A stretch of 64,000 bases of DNA from Burkholderia multivorans ATCC BAA-247 (GTDB lineage Bacteria > Pseudomonadota > Gammaproteobacteria > Burkholderiales > Burkholderiaceae): positions 2,232,001-2,296,000 of the forward strand of contig NZ_CP009831.1 of assembly GCF_000959525.1 (NCBI RefSeq). Direction: 5' to 3'. A program made the translations under genes and the position numbers. Within the stretch, counting starts at the first letter, position 1. The number at the start of each line of letters is the position of its first letter. Below, piece by piece: positions 34,524-43,075 of the stretch. The notes under the pieces are model-generated. The model worked only from the letters and a program-made list of their open reading frames with translations. It had not been told where the DNA came from and made no database searches.

Positions 34524-35833
34524 AATCCATCGTCGACGATCTGGTCGGCCACATACGGGCAGGCACGCTGCCGCCCGGCACGCAGCTCCCCACGATCCGC
34601 GCACTGATGAAGCAGCACGGCGTCGCGCTGGCGACCGCGTCGCGCGTGTACGGCGAACTCGAAGCGATGGGGCTCGTAGTCGGCGAAGTGGGAAGAGGCA
34701 CCTTCGTGCGCGATACGTCGTTGCCGCGCCGACTCGGGCTCGAGCAAAATCCGGCGTGCTCCGGAACGATCGATCTGACCTTCAACTATCCGTCGCTGCC
34801 CGGGCAGGTCGAGTTGCTCCGCACGGGGTTGCGCACACTCGCCGCGTCGGGCGATCTCGATGCACTGCTGCATTCCGCGCCGCAAGGCGGACGCAGGCAC
34901 GAACGGCAAACCGTCGCCAAACATTTACGCAATCGCGACATCCGCGTGCCCGGCGAACAGGTGCTGATCGTCAACGGCGCGCAGCAGGGGCTCGCCGTGA
35001 CAGTCATGGCGCTACTGCAGCCCGGCGACATTCTGGCCATCGACGCGCTGACCTACCCCGGCATGAAAGCGCTGGCGCAACTGCACCGGCTCGACCTCGC
35101 GCCGCTGCCGTCATGCGTGGGCGGCGGCCCGGATCTGGATCGGCTCGACGCACTCTGCCGGCGACGCCCCGTGCGCGCACTCTATACGATGCCCACGCTG
35201 CACAATCCGCTCGGCTGGGTGATGAGCGAACCGGACCGGATTCGCCTCGCCGAACTCGCCGAACGTCACGACTTTCTCGTCATCGAGGACGGCGCCTACG
35301 CGTTCCTCGCCGAGCCCGCGCCGAAGCCGGTTTTCACGTATGCGCCCGAGCGGACGGTCTACGTATCGGGGCTGTCGAAAAGCGTCGCATCGGGATTGAG
35401 GGTGGGCTTCGTTGCGGCGCCGGCGCGCCTGATACCGCCACTCGAGCGCGCGATCCGCGTATCGACATGGAACACGCCGTCGCTCACCGTTGCACTGGCG
35501 TGCCAGTGGATCGAAAGCGGGATGGTCGACACGCTCGAGGAGCGAAAGCGCAAAGATGCGCGGCGCAGACAGTCGCTCGCGCGCCGCATCCTGCGCGGCG
35601 GCGCAATCGTCGCGCACCCGAACTCCTACTACGTGTGGCTCGAATTGCCCGACGACCTGCGCGCCGATCGCGTCGCGGCCGATCTCGAACGTGACGGTGT
35701 ACTCGTGACCACGGCCGAGCCGTTCTCGACCACGCCGAATACGCGTCATGCCCTTCGCTTGGCGCTCGGTTCGCTGTCGCTGGATGCGCTCGGCGATGCT
35801 TTGCACAAGGTTCGCCGAGCCGTGATCGGCTGA
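34505..35833 (+). CDS. MocR-family regulator (GntR HTH fused to PLP aminotransferase domain)
   Basis: This 442-aa protein has an N-terminal GntR winged helix (YKSIVDDLVGHIRAGTLPPGTQLPTIRALMKQHGVALATASRVYGELEAMGLV). A fold-type I aminotransferase domain follows (about 100-440) with NGAQQGLAVTVMALLQPGD, the PLP aspartate region VIEDGAYAF and Schiff-base Lys in VSGLSKSVASGLRVGF. Such proteins use PLP adducts as effectors rather than as enzymes. It is divergent from the LysE-type exporter gene. The start MAEPRYKS at 34505; an upstream frame extension has no support. Confidence 0.9.
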   Translation: MAEPRYKSIVDDLVGHIRAGTLPPGTQLPTIRALMKQHGVALATASRVYGELEAMGLVVGEVGRGTFVRDTSLPRRLGLEQNPACSGTIDLTFNYPSLPGQVELLRTGLRTLAASGDLDALLHSAPQGGRRHERQTVAKHLRNRDIRVPGEQVLIVNGAQQGLAVTVMALLQPGDILAIDALTYPGMKALAQLHRLDLAPLPSCVGGGPDLDRLDALCRRRPVRALYTMPTLHNPLGWVMSEPDRIRLAELAERHDFLVIEDGAYAFLAEPAPKPVFTYAPERTVYVSGLSKSVASGLRVGFVAAPARLIPPLERAIRVSTWNTPSLTVALACQWIESGMVDTLEERKRKDARRRQSLARRILRGGAIVAHPNSYYVWLELPDDLRADRVAADLERDGVLVTTAEPFSTTPNTRHALRLALGSLSLDALGDALHKVRRAVIG

Positions 35834-35978
35834 AACGGTTCGCGGAATCGGATGATCGGCGACGCGTCGTACAGTTTGCGAACGTGCCGTTGTCGCTGGG
35901 AAATCGGCTGGCCGCCAATCGCCGTACGGCCAACGACGGCCACCCCGCCGAACTCGCGCAACGCGCCGCTCTCGACGA

Positions 35979-36013
35979 TAAAAAAGCGGAACCGACCGCC
36001 GGGCCGATTCCGC
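35979..36013 (-). terminator. Rho-independent terminator of the semialdehyde dehydrogenase gene
   Basis: The minus strand carries a stem of 11 pairs (six at the base GCGGAA/TTCCGC, then five including G-T wobbles; loop CCGGCG) followed by TTTTTTATC. It lies 60 bp beyond the dehydrogenase stop codon. Confidence 0.85.
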
Positions 36014-36075
36014 CTCCTCATTTCCCGCCGTCATTCCAGCGGCCGACCGCCCACCGAAACGACGCGTTCAGCACA

Positions 36076-37653
36076 TCACTCCGCCTTCCCGTCCCGCAGC
36101 CGCGGAATCGAAAGCGGATTGTCCTGCTGCAGCGCTTCGGGCAACAGATCGTCCGGGAAGTCCTGATAGCACACCGGCCGCAGGAAGCGGTCGATCGCGG
36201 TCGCGCCGACCGACGTGAACGCCGCGTTCGACGTCGCCGGGAACGGGCCGCCGTGCACCATCGCGTCGCACACCTCGACGCCGGTCGGGAAACCGTTCAC
36301 GAGCAGACGACCGGCCTTGCGTTCGAGGATCGGCAGCAGACGGCGCGCGAGCGGCTTGTCGTCGGCGTCCATCTGCAGCGTGGCCGTGAGCTGGCCTTCG
36401 AGCGCGTCGAGCACGCGCGCGACCTCGTCGAAGTCGCGGCAACGCACGATCAGCGACGACGGCCCGAACACCTCGTGACCGAACGCCGGCTCGGACAGGA
36501 ATGCCTGCGCGCCGACTTCGTACAGCGCGCCGCCCGCCTGGCATTCGGTCTGCGCCGGTTCGCCCGCGCCGATCTCGCGCACGCCCGGCAGTTCGGCGAG
36601 CGTGCCGCGGCCGTTGCGATACGCGTCCGCGATGCCGCGCGTCAGCATCACGCCGGCCGGCTTCTTCGCGAGCGCCTGCGCGGCGGCCGCCTCGAAGCGG
36701 TCGAGCTCGGGGCCGTCGATCGCGAGCACGAGGCCCGGGTTCGTACAGAACTGGCCGACGCCGAGCGTCAGCGATTCGACGAAGCCGGTCGCGATCGTGT
36801 CGCCGCGTGCGGCAAGCGCGGCCGGGAACAGCACGACGGGGTTGATGCTGCTCATTTCCGCGTAGACGGGAATCGGCTGCGGCCGCGCGTTCGCGAGCTG
36901 CACGAGCGCCATGCCGCCTTGCCGCGAGCCGGTGAAGCCGACCGCCTGAATCGCCGGATGGTTGACGAGCGCCGTGCCGACCACGCGGCCCGGCCCGACC
37001 AGCAGCGAAAACACGCCGGCCGGCATCCCGCACTTCTCGACCGCCGCGCGGATCGCGCGGCCGACGAGCTCCGACGTGCCGAGGTGTGCCTCGTGCCCCT
37101 TCACGATCACCGGGCAGCCGGCCGCCAGCGCCGACGCGGTGTCGCCGCCCGCGACCGAAAACGCGAGCGGGAAATTGCTCGCGCCGAACACCGCGACGGG
37201 GCCGAGCGGAATCTTCTGCAGCCGCAGGTCCGAGCGCGGCAGCGGCGTGCGCGTCGGCTGCGCGGGATCGATCGACGCGGCGAGAAAGCGGCCGTCGCGC
37301 ACGACGCGCGCAAACAGACGAAGCTGGCCGACGGTGCGCGCGCGTTCGCCCTGCAGCCGCGCGGCAGGCAGCCCCGTTTCCGCGTGGGCGCGCTCGATCA
37401 GCGCGTCGCCGAGCGCGACGATCTCGTCGGCGATCGCCTCGAGAAACGCCGCGCGCGCCGCGAGCGGCTGCGCGCGATAGGCGTCGAACGCGCCGCGCGC
37501 GAGTTCGCACGCGCGATCGACGTCGGCCTGCGTCGCGATGCCGAAGGCCGGCACATCGATCGGCGCGTCCTTCGACGGGTCGAATGCGTACAAGGTGCCG
37601 GCCGAGCCGGTCACCGCGTCGGCGCCGATCAGCATCTCTCCTGTCAGTTGCAT
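36076..37653 (-). CDS. Alpha-ketoglutarate semialdehyde dehydrogenase (2,5-dioxovalerate dehydrogenase)
   Basis: This 525-aa aldehyde dehydrogenase is of the NADP-type ketoglutarate semialdehyde group. The catalytic Cys is in GQFCTNPG, the general base Glu in [11 protein letters not shown], and the cofactor-loop Lys in [15 protein letters not shown]. It oxidises 2,5-dioxopentanoate (KdgD product) to 2-oxoglutarate, finishing the galactarate/glucarate pathway. An upstream GGAG ribosome site supports the ATG at 37653. It diverges from an MFS transporter. Its pathway partners garD and kdgD lie 8 kb to the left, beyond an accessory segment. Confidence 0.9.
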   Translation of the reverse strand: MQLTGEMLIGADAVTGSAGTLYAFDPSKDAPIDVPAFGIATQADVDRACELARGAFDAYRAQPLAARAAFLEAIADEIVALGDALIERAHAETGLPAARLQGERARTVGQLRLFARVVRDGRFLAASIDPAQPTRTPLPRSDLRLQKIPLGPVAVFGASNFPLAFSVAGGDTASALAAGCPVIVKGHEAHLGTSELVGRAIRAAVEKCGMPAGVFSLLVGPGRVVGTALVNHPAIQAVGFTGSRQGGMALVQLANARPQPIPVYAEMSSINPVVLFPAALAARGDTIATGFVESLTLGVGQFCTNPGLVLAIDGPELDRFEAAAAQALAKKPAGVMLTRGIADAYRNGRGTLAELPGVREIGAGEPAQTECQAGGALYEVGAQAFLSEPAFGHEVFGPSSLIVRCRDFDEVARVLDALEGQLTATLQMDADDKPLARRLLPILERKAGRLLVNGFPTGVEVCDAMVHGGPFPATSNAAFTSVGATAIDRFLRPVCYQDFPDDLLPEALQQDNPLSIPRLRDGKAE

Positions 37654-37900
37654 GGGTGTGCTCCGTGGGTTCGGTGGGATCGAACATTGTAGCGCAACAG
37701 ATACGATGTCTGCCGACGTAGGCGTGCTTTCCTTGTCGTCCGAAGCCGGCCTGCGAAAGGCGGGCCGCACGCGATCGCATGACGCGCACCACGGAGATAC
37801 GATGACTAGCAGTCGGATAACCAAGGGGAAACCCGAACTTTGCACGCCAGCATGCGGCCCCTACACTGCTCACCATGTCATATGACGACGTACATTTAAA
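37654..37900. promoter_or_regulatory. Divergent promoter region of the semialdehyde dehydrogenase and MFS genes with two putative operators
   Basis: Two sites resemble the garD/kdgD elements: GAGATACGATGAC at 37794-37806 and GTCATATGACGAC at 37877-37889, the latter containing the perfect palindrome GTCATATGAC. A plausible sigma-70 promoter toward the MFS gene is TTGCAC (37840-37845), 16 bp, TACACT (37862-37867). The second site would then sit just downstream of the transcription start, a repressor position. Confidence 0.55.
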
Positions 37901-39277
37901 GTGACGAATCAGACTCGCTCTCGCGACCTCCCGATCGACCTCGCGCGCACCGAACGCCGAACCGCGGTGCGCTACTGGATCCTGGCGATGCTGTTCGTCG
38001 TCACGACGCTGAACTATGCGGACCGCGCGACGCTGTCGATCACCGGCACGCCGATCCGCCAGGCGTTCGGCATCGATCCGGTGACGATGGGCTATATCTT
38101 CTCCGCGTTCAGCTGGGCGTACGTGCTCGCGCAATTGCCGAGCGGCTGGCTGCTCGACCGGTTCGGCGCGCGGCGCGTGTATGCGGCAAGCATCTTCCTG
38201 TGGTCGGCGTTCACGCTGCTGCAGAGCACGATCGGCCTCGGCGGCAGCGCGGCATTCGCCGTCGTCGCGCTGTTCGCGATGCGCTTCGCGGTCGGCATCG
38301 CGGAGGCGCCCGCGTTTCCGGCGAACGCGAAGGTCGTCGCGAGCTGGTTCCCGACCGCCGAGCGCGGCACCGCGTCGGCAATCTTCAACGCCGCGCAGTA
38401 TTTCGCGGCGGTCGTGTTCTCGCCGCTGATGGCGTGGCTCACGCACGCGTACGGCTGGCATCATGTCTATCTGTGGCTCGGCCTCGCCGGCATCGCGCTC
38501 GCGCTGCTGTGGCTGCGCGTCGTGAAGGACCCGGCCGACCATCCGGCCGTGAACCGCGCGGAGCTCGAGCATATCGAGCAGGGCGGCGGCGTCGTACGCG
38601 CGGCCGCGCGCCGCGACGGCACGCGCACCGAGGGCTCGCGCGTCGCCGGCTGGTACTACGTGCGCCAGCTGCTGTCGAACCGGATGCTGATCGGCGTCTA
38701 TATCGGTCAGTACTGCGTGAACGTGCTGACCTACTTCTTCCTCACGTGGTTTCCGATCTACCTCGTGCAGGCACGCGGGATGTCGCTGCTGAAGGCCGGC
38801 TTCATGACGTCGCTGCCGGCGATCTGCGGCTTCCTCGGCGGCGTGCTCGGCGGGATGCTGTCGGACGCGCTGATCCGCCGCGGCGTGTCGCTGACGCTCG
38901 CGCGCAAGATCCCGATCGTCGGCGGGATGCTGCTGTCGATGGCGATCATCGGCTGCAACTACGTCGACAGCGAAGCGCTCGTGATCGTGCTGATGGCCGT
39001 GTCGTTCTTCGGCAAGGGGATCGGCTCGCTCGGCTGGGCGGTGGTCGCGGATACCGCGCCGAAAGAGGCGATCGGCCTGTCGGGCAGCCTGTTCAACATG
39101 TTCGGCAACACGGCCGGCATCGTGGCACCGATCGCGATCGGCTACCTCGTCGGCGCGAGCGGCTCGTTCAACGGCGCGCTCGTGTTCGTCGGCCTGAACG
39201 CGCTCGTCACCGTGTTCAGCTATCTCGTGATCGTGAAGGACATCCGGCGCGTCGAGTTGCGCCATCGGGCGGCCTGA
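37901..39277 (+). CDS. MFS transporter, galactarate/glucarate type
   Basis: This 458-aa, 12-helix anion:cation symporter is of the GudP/GarP type. It has the NYADRATLSITGTPI first-helix motif, the loop LLDRFGARRVYAASI, and PAFPANAKVVASWFPTAERGTA in the helix 4-5 region. The position opposite the semialdehyde dehydrogenase and the shared putative operators suggest uptake of galactarate or glucarate. The start is the GTG at 37901, since the next Met lies inside the first helix. It lacks a good ribosome site (TTTAAA directly upstream), which is unusual for this region. Confidence 0.87.
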   Translation: MTNQTRSRDLPIDLARTERRTAVRYWILAMLFVVTTLNYADRATLSITGTPIRQAFGIDPVTMGYIFSAFSWAYVLAQLPSGWLLDRFGARRVYAASIFLWSAFTLLQSTIGLGGSAAFAVVALFAMRFAVGIAEAPAFPANAKVVASWFPTAERGTASAIFNAAQYFAAVVFSPLMAWLTHAYGWHHVYLWLGLAGIALALLWLRVVKDPADHPAVNRAELEHIEQGGGVVRAAARRDGTRTEGSRVAGWYYVRQLLSNRMLIGVYIGQYCVNVLTYFFLTWFPIYLVQARGMSLLKAGFMTSLPAICGFLGGVLGGMLSDALIRRGVSLTLARKIPIVGGMLLSMAIIGCNYVDSEALVIVLMAVSFFGKGIGSLGWAVVADTAPKEAIGLSGSLFNMFGNTAGIVAPIAIGYLVGASGSFNGALVFVGLNALVTVFSYLVIVKDIRRVELRHRAA

Positions 39278-39423
39278 GCGCGCGTCGCGTCAGGCGGCGG
39301 GCCGACCGGCGCTTAGCCATCGCTCGGCCGTCTCCCGTACGCCACCGCATCGCCCGCCCTGCACCGCGACGCTTACTTCGCAGGTAATGCCCGCCGCGCA
39401 CCGGATTGCTTATCATCCGGTGC

Positions 39424-40272
39424 ATGAACCCGACCGCCGCCCTCCACTCGATCCCCCCGTCCGCCGGCCGTGCGTCCGGCGTCGGCCCGCTGCTGCGCAC
39501 GTGGCGCCAACGGCGACGTCTGAGCCAGATGGCGCTCGCGCTCGAAGCCGACGTGTCCGCGCGCCATCTGAGCTTCGTCGAATCGGGCCGCGCGCAGCCG
39601 AGCCGCGAGATGGTGCTGCATCTGGCCGAGCGTCTCGACGTGCCGCTGCGCGAACGCAACGCGCTGCTCGTCGCGGCCGGCTACGCGCCGCTGTTTCGCG
39701 AACGGCCGTTCTCCGATCCGCAGCTCGACGCCGCACGCCATGCGGTCGAAGCGGTGCTGCGCGGTCACGAGCCGTATCCGGCGCTCGCGGTCGATCGTCA
39801 CTGGACGCTGCTGGCCGCGAACCGCATGCTCGGCGCGCTGGTCGCGCAGGCCGATCCGGCATTGCTGCAGCCGCCCGTCAATGTCCTGCGGCTGAGTCTT
39901 CATCCGGATGGTCTCGCGTCGCAGATCGTCAATTGGCAGGAATGGCGCGCGCACATCCTGCATCGCCTGCAACGGCAGATCGACGCGAGCGGCGATCGCA
40001 CGCTGCATACGCTGCGCGACGAACTCGCCGCGTATCCGGCACCGCCGGGTGCGCCCGACGACACGCACACGTGCACCGACTATGCGGATATCGCGGTGCC
40101 GCTGCGCCTGCGCACCGCGGCCGGCGAACTGACGTTCTTCAGCACGACGACCGTGTTCGGTACGCCGGTCGACGTGACGCTGTCGGAACTGGCAATCGAG
40201 GCGTTTTTCCCGGCGAACGCGCAGACGGCCGACGCGATGCGCACACTGGCCGACGCCCTCCCCGCGACCTGA
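39424..40272 (+). CDS. XRE-family regulator with MmyB-like ligand domain
   Basis: This 282-aa protein has an N-terminal XRE helix-turn-helix (LLRTWRQRRRLSQMALALEADVSARHLSFVESGRAQPSREMVLHLAERLDV). A C-terminal MmyB-like, PAS-related domain follows (YPALAVDRHWTLLAANRMLGALVAQADP, ending ELAIEAFFPANAQTADAMRTLADAL). MmyB regulators sense small ligands such as fatty acids; the target is unknown. The ATG at 39424 is chosen over an upstream TTG. It converges on the sulfur operon with a 28-bp gap. Confidence 0.88.
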   Translation: MNPTAALHSIPPSAGRASGVGPLLRTWRQRRRLSQMALALEADVSARHLSFVESGRAQPSREMVLHLAERLDVPLRERNALLVAAGYAPLFRERPFSDPQLDAARHAVEAVLRGHEPYPALAVDRHWTLLAANRMLGALVAQADPALLQPPVNVLRLSLHPDGLASQIVNWQEWRAHILHRLQRQIDASGDRTLHTLRDELAAYPAPPGAPDDTHTCTDYADIAVPLRLRTAAGELTFFSTTTVFGTPVDVTLSELAIEAFFPANAQTADAMRTLADALPAT

Positions 40273-40300
40273 CGCGCGCGCGACGGCGTCGATCGTGTCG

Positions 40301-41512
40301 TCACGTATAGAGCGACGCCTGCGGCAGCGTGCCCGTCAGCGCGAACCGGCCGACGTCCCGCAGCCGATAGTCGAGCGGATCGTGCAGCGTATGCGTACGC
40401 GCGTTGCGCCAGAAGCGGTCGAGCGCGAGCGACGCGCCCGTCGCGCGGGCGCCGCATGCGTCGAACAACGCTTCGCCGTTCGCGAGCGCCGCACGCTGCG
40501 CGACGATCTTCGCTTCCGATACGGCGAGCGCGACTTCCGCACGCGCATCGGCACTCAGCGTGTCGTGCTGCACCCATGCATGCTGCAGCGCACGTGCCGC
40601 GCGGTCGGCAAGCGATGCCGCAGCCACTGCCTGCACGCGCATGTCGCCGAAACGCTGCAGCGTATACGGATCGTCGCTCGCATGCGCGACGTCCGCGTGA
40701 ATCCACGGCCGCCCATGCTGCCGCACGTAATCGCGTGCGGCCTCGAGCGCGCCTTCGGCGAGCCCAACGAACAGGTTCGTCAGCACGAGCTGCGACACCA
40801 GCGTGCGCAGCGTCGCACGCGGCGTCGGCGGCGACTCGGAGCGGTGCAGCACTTCGTCGGGCGCGAGCGTCACCGCGTCGAAACGCACGCTGCCGCTGTC
40901 GGTCTGACGCTGGCCGATCGGATCCCAATCGTCGTTGACTGTGATGCCGTCGCGATCGGTCGGCACGACGCCGAACACGGTGCGCCCGGTGTCGCGATCG
41001 TGCGCGGACACCGTCATGCGCTGCGAGCCGCGCGTGCCCGAGCAAAACCCCTTCACGCCGTCGAGCCGGTAGCCGCCGTCGGGCGTCGCGGTCGCGACGA
41101 GCCGCGTGTCGAGCGGATTGACGGCATTGCCCCACCACCAGCGATGCTCGACCGTGCCGCGCAGATAGCGTTCGCGCTGCGCGGCGTTGCCCCACACGTC
41201 GATGCTGACGACCTGCAGGCACTGGAACCCGACCAGATGCGCGAGCGCGCTGTCGACGCGCGCGATCTGCCGAATCGCATCGTAGATCGCGGGCCACTCG
41301 GCGCCGCGCCCGCCGAATGCGCGCGGCACCGCGAGCGTCAGCAAGCCGGCGTCGGCGAGCCACTGCTTCTCGCGCGCCGCATGCCCGCCCGCGCGGTCGC
41401 GTACGGCCGCCGTGTCGCGCAACGCGTCGATCGTGCGTGCGAGCGCATCGCGGTCGATCGCGGACGAATCGTCGTCGCGCGCAAGCGTCGCCGGGCCGCG
41501 TGGATCGTTCAT
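40301..41512 (-). CDS. SfnB/DszC-like flavin-dependent oxidoreductase (acyl-CoA dehydrogenase fold)
   Basis: This 403-aa protein has the acyl-CoA dehydrogenase fold. Motifs include LTLAVPRAFGGRGAEW, WWWGNAVNPLDTRLVATATPDGGYRLDGVKGFCSGTRGSQRM and DDPYTLQRFGDMRV. Lack of the usual acyl-CoA base and the operon with MetQNI and an LLM monooxygenase place it with FMNH2-dependent sulfur-scavenging enzymes (SfnB, SfnC, DszC). It is likely a monooxygenase or dehydrogenase acting on an organosulfur compound; the exact substrate is unknown. It is the last gene of the operon; its ATG overlaps the preceding stop (ATGA). Confidence 0.82.
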   Translation of the reverse strand: MNDPRGPATLARDDDSSAIDRDALARTIDALRDTAAVRDRAGGHAAREKQWLADAGLLTLAVPRAFGGRGAEWPAIYDAIRQIARVDSALAHLVGFQCLQVVSIDVWGNAAQRERYLRGTVEHRWWWGNAVNPLDTRLVATATPDGGYRLDGVKGFCSGTRGSQRMTVSAHDRDTGRTVFGVVPTDRDGITVNDDWDPIGQRQTDSGSVRFDAVTLAPDEVLHRSESPPTPRATLRTLVSQLVLTNLFVGLAEGALEAARDYVRQHGRPWIHADVAHASDDPYTLQRFGDMRVQAVAAASLADRAARALQHAWVQHDTLSADARAEVALAVSEAKIVAQRAALANGEALFDACGARATGASLALDRFWRNARTHTLHDPLDYRLRDVGRFALTGTLPQASLYT

Positions 41513-42363
41513 GCGACGACTTCCCGATCGTGTTCCTGACCGACGCTATCGCGCGACAACGGCACGAGCGCGTCGAGACGACGGCCCGTCAGCCGCGACA
41601 GCATTTCGCGCCGCCAGTCGTCGTAGATCGCGCGGTAGTCGGCGATATCGGCGCCGAACACGTGCGCGGTGTGCGCGTATTCGTCGTGCAGATAGCCGTC
41701 GAGGCGCGCCTGCATCTGCTCGTCGGCCGCGATCACGCGATCGATCAGCGCATCGCGCTCCGCCGCAGGCAGCGCGGCCAGCGTCGCGAACCACCAGTTG
41801 ACGATCTGTACGCGATGCCATTCCTCGTCCGGCCGGATCCGGTTCTCGCCGTGCTCGCGCATCGCGCCGTCCGCGATGCGGCCGGTCTTGCGCTGAATCC
41901 ACAGCTTCGCGAGGATGTGCAGCTCGTAATGCCATTCGAAGGCGAGAAAGCCGGCGAGGTCGCGCACCGCGAGATCGCCGATGCGCGCCCAGTGCGCGGC
42001 GACGAGCCGGTCGACGTCCGGCAGCGGATCGCGACCGGTCAGCTCGGTCACGCGTTCGCGGCCGAGCGCTGCATGCGCGCCGTCGTCGCCGAGCTGGCGC
42101 GACAGGATCAGCTGAAAGTGCGGATCGTCGCGAAACAGCGTATCGATCGCCTTCGCGACGACCTGCACGATGACCAGGTCGTGCGACGCCATCTTCGTGT
42201 AGTAGTCGGCGACGGCGGCCACTTCGTCCGCCGTGCGCGGTTCGCGCGGCGCCGCCGCGAGCTTGTCCGGGAAGTCGGGACGATGACGTCGCGCGACGTC
42301 GACGAATAGCGCTTCCTCGAATTGTCCGTTCCATTCGCGCGGTGCGCCGATGGGCAAAGTCAT
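41509..42363 (-). CDS. Ferritin-like protein of the sulfur-acquisition operon, unknown function
   Basis: This 284-aa soluble, all-helical protein has no recognised name. Four Glu/Asp-His clusters occur in order: LGDDGAHAALG, FEWHYELHIL, PDEEWHRVQIV and LHDEYAHTAH. They look like helix-borne ligands of a di-metal ferritin-like or heme-oxygenase-like centre. The N-terminal half carries a VADYYTKMASHDLVIVQVVAKAID helix pair. It sits between metI and the SfnB-like gene with a 4-bp overlap to the latter, so it probably belongs to the same organosulfur pathway, perhaps as an oxygenase. The metal site is an inference. Confidence 0.75.
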   Translation of the reverse strand: MTLPIGAPREWNGQFEEALFVDVARRHRPDFPDKLAAAPREPRTADEVAAVADYYTKMASHDLVIVQVVAKAIDTLFRDDPHFQLILSRQLGDDGAHAALGRERVTELTGRDPLPDVDRLVAAHWARIGDLAVRDLAGFLAFEWHYELHILAKLWIQRKTGRIADGAMREHGENRIRPDEEWHRVQIVNWWFATLAALPAAERDALIDRVIAADEQMQARLDGYLHDEYAHTAHVFGADIADYRAIYDDWRREMLSRLTGRRLDALVPLSRDSVGQEHDREVVA

Positions 42364-42418
42364 GATGATTCGGTCTCTCAGGATCGTTGATGAAGCGGGC
42401 AGGCGCGCGCGGCGCCGT

Positions 42419-43075
42419 TCAAGCGCGCCGGGTCACGCGTCGGACCAGGCGGTCGCCCGTGAATTGCACGGCCGAGACGAGCGCGATCAGGATCACGATC
42501 ACGGTCGCCATCACGGCGGTGTCGAAACGCTGGTAGCCGTAGCGGATCGCGAGATCGCCGAGCCCGCCCGCGCCGACGGCGCCGGCCATCGCGGTCGAAC
42601 CGATCAACGCGACGACGGTGATCGTGAAGCCGCCGAGCATGCCGGGCAGCGCTTCGGGCAACAGCACGTGCCACACGATGTGACGCCGCTTCGCGCCCAT
42701 CGCGAGCGCGGCTTCGATGAGCCCGCGATCGACTTCGCGCAGGCTCACTTCGGCGATCCGCGCGAAGAACGGAATCGCGGCGATCGACAGCGGTACGACG
42801 GCCGCCCACACGCCGATCGTCGTGCCGATCAGCACGCGCGTAAACGGCAGCAGCGCAACCAGCAGGATGATGAACGGCGTCGAGCGGAACACGTTTACGA
42901 GCGCGCCGAGTACGGCGTTGACGCCGCGCCGTTCGTAGATGCCGCCGGGCGCGGTCGTCACGAGGATCACCGCGAGCGGAATGCCGAGCAGCGCGGCGAT
43001 CGCGGCCGACGCGGCGACCATCGACAGCGTGTCGCGGATCGCGTCGAGCAGTTCGGGCCACCACAGTTCAAACAT
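42419..43075 (-). CDS. metI: Methionine-type ABC transporter permease
   Basis: This 218-aa MetI-family permease has five predicted helices. Motifs include [27 protein letters not shown] near the middle and the coupling loop [27 protein letters not shown]. With MetN and MetQ it imports methionine or, in this context, another organosulfur compound. The start is the ATG at 43075, 8 bp inside the end of metN. Confidence 0.9.
   Translation of the reverse strand: MFELWWPELLDAIRDTLSMVAASAAIAALLGIPLAVILVTTAPGGIYERRGVNAVLGALVNVFRSTPFIILLVALLPFTRVLIGTTIGVWAAVVPLSIAAIPFFARIAEVSLREVDRGLIEAALAMGAKRRHIVWHVLLPEALPGMLGGFTITVVALIGSTAMAGAVGAGGLGDLAIRYGYQRFDTAVMATVIVILIALVSAVQFTGDRLVRRVTRRA

Noticed and set aside
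36068-39265. 1065-codon minus-strand open frame
   Set aside because: It is the antisense of the MFS gene and a shifted frame of the dehydrogenase gene; composition (Arg/His/Ala-rich) is typical of GC-rich shadow frames.
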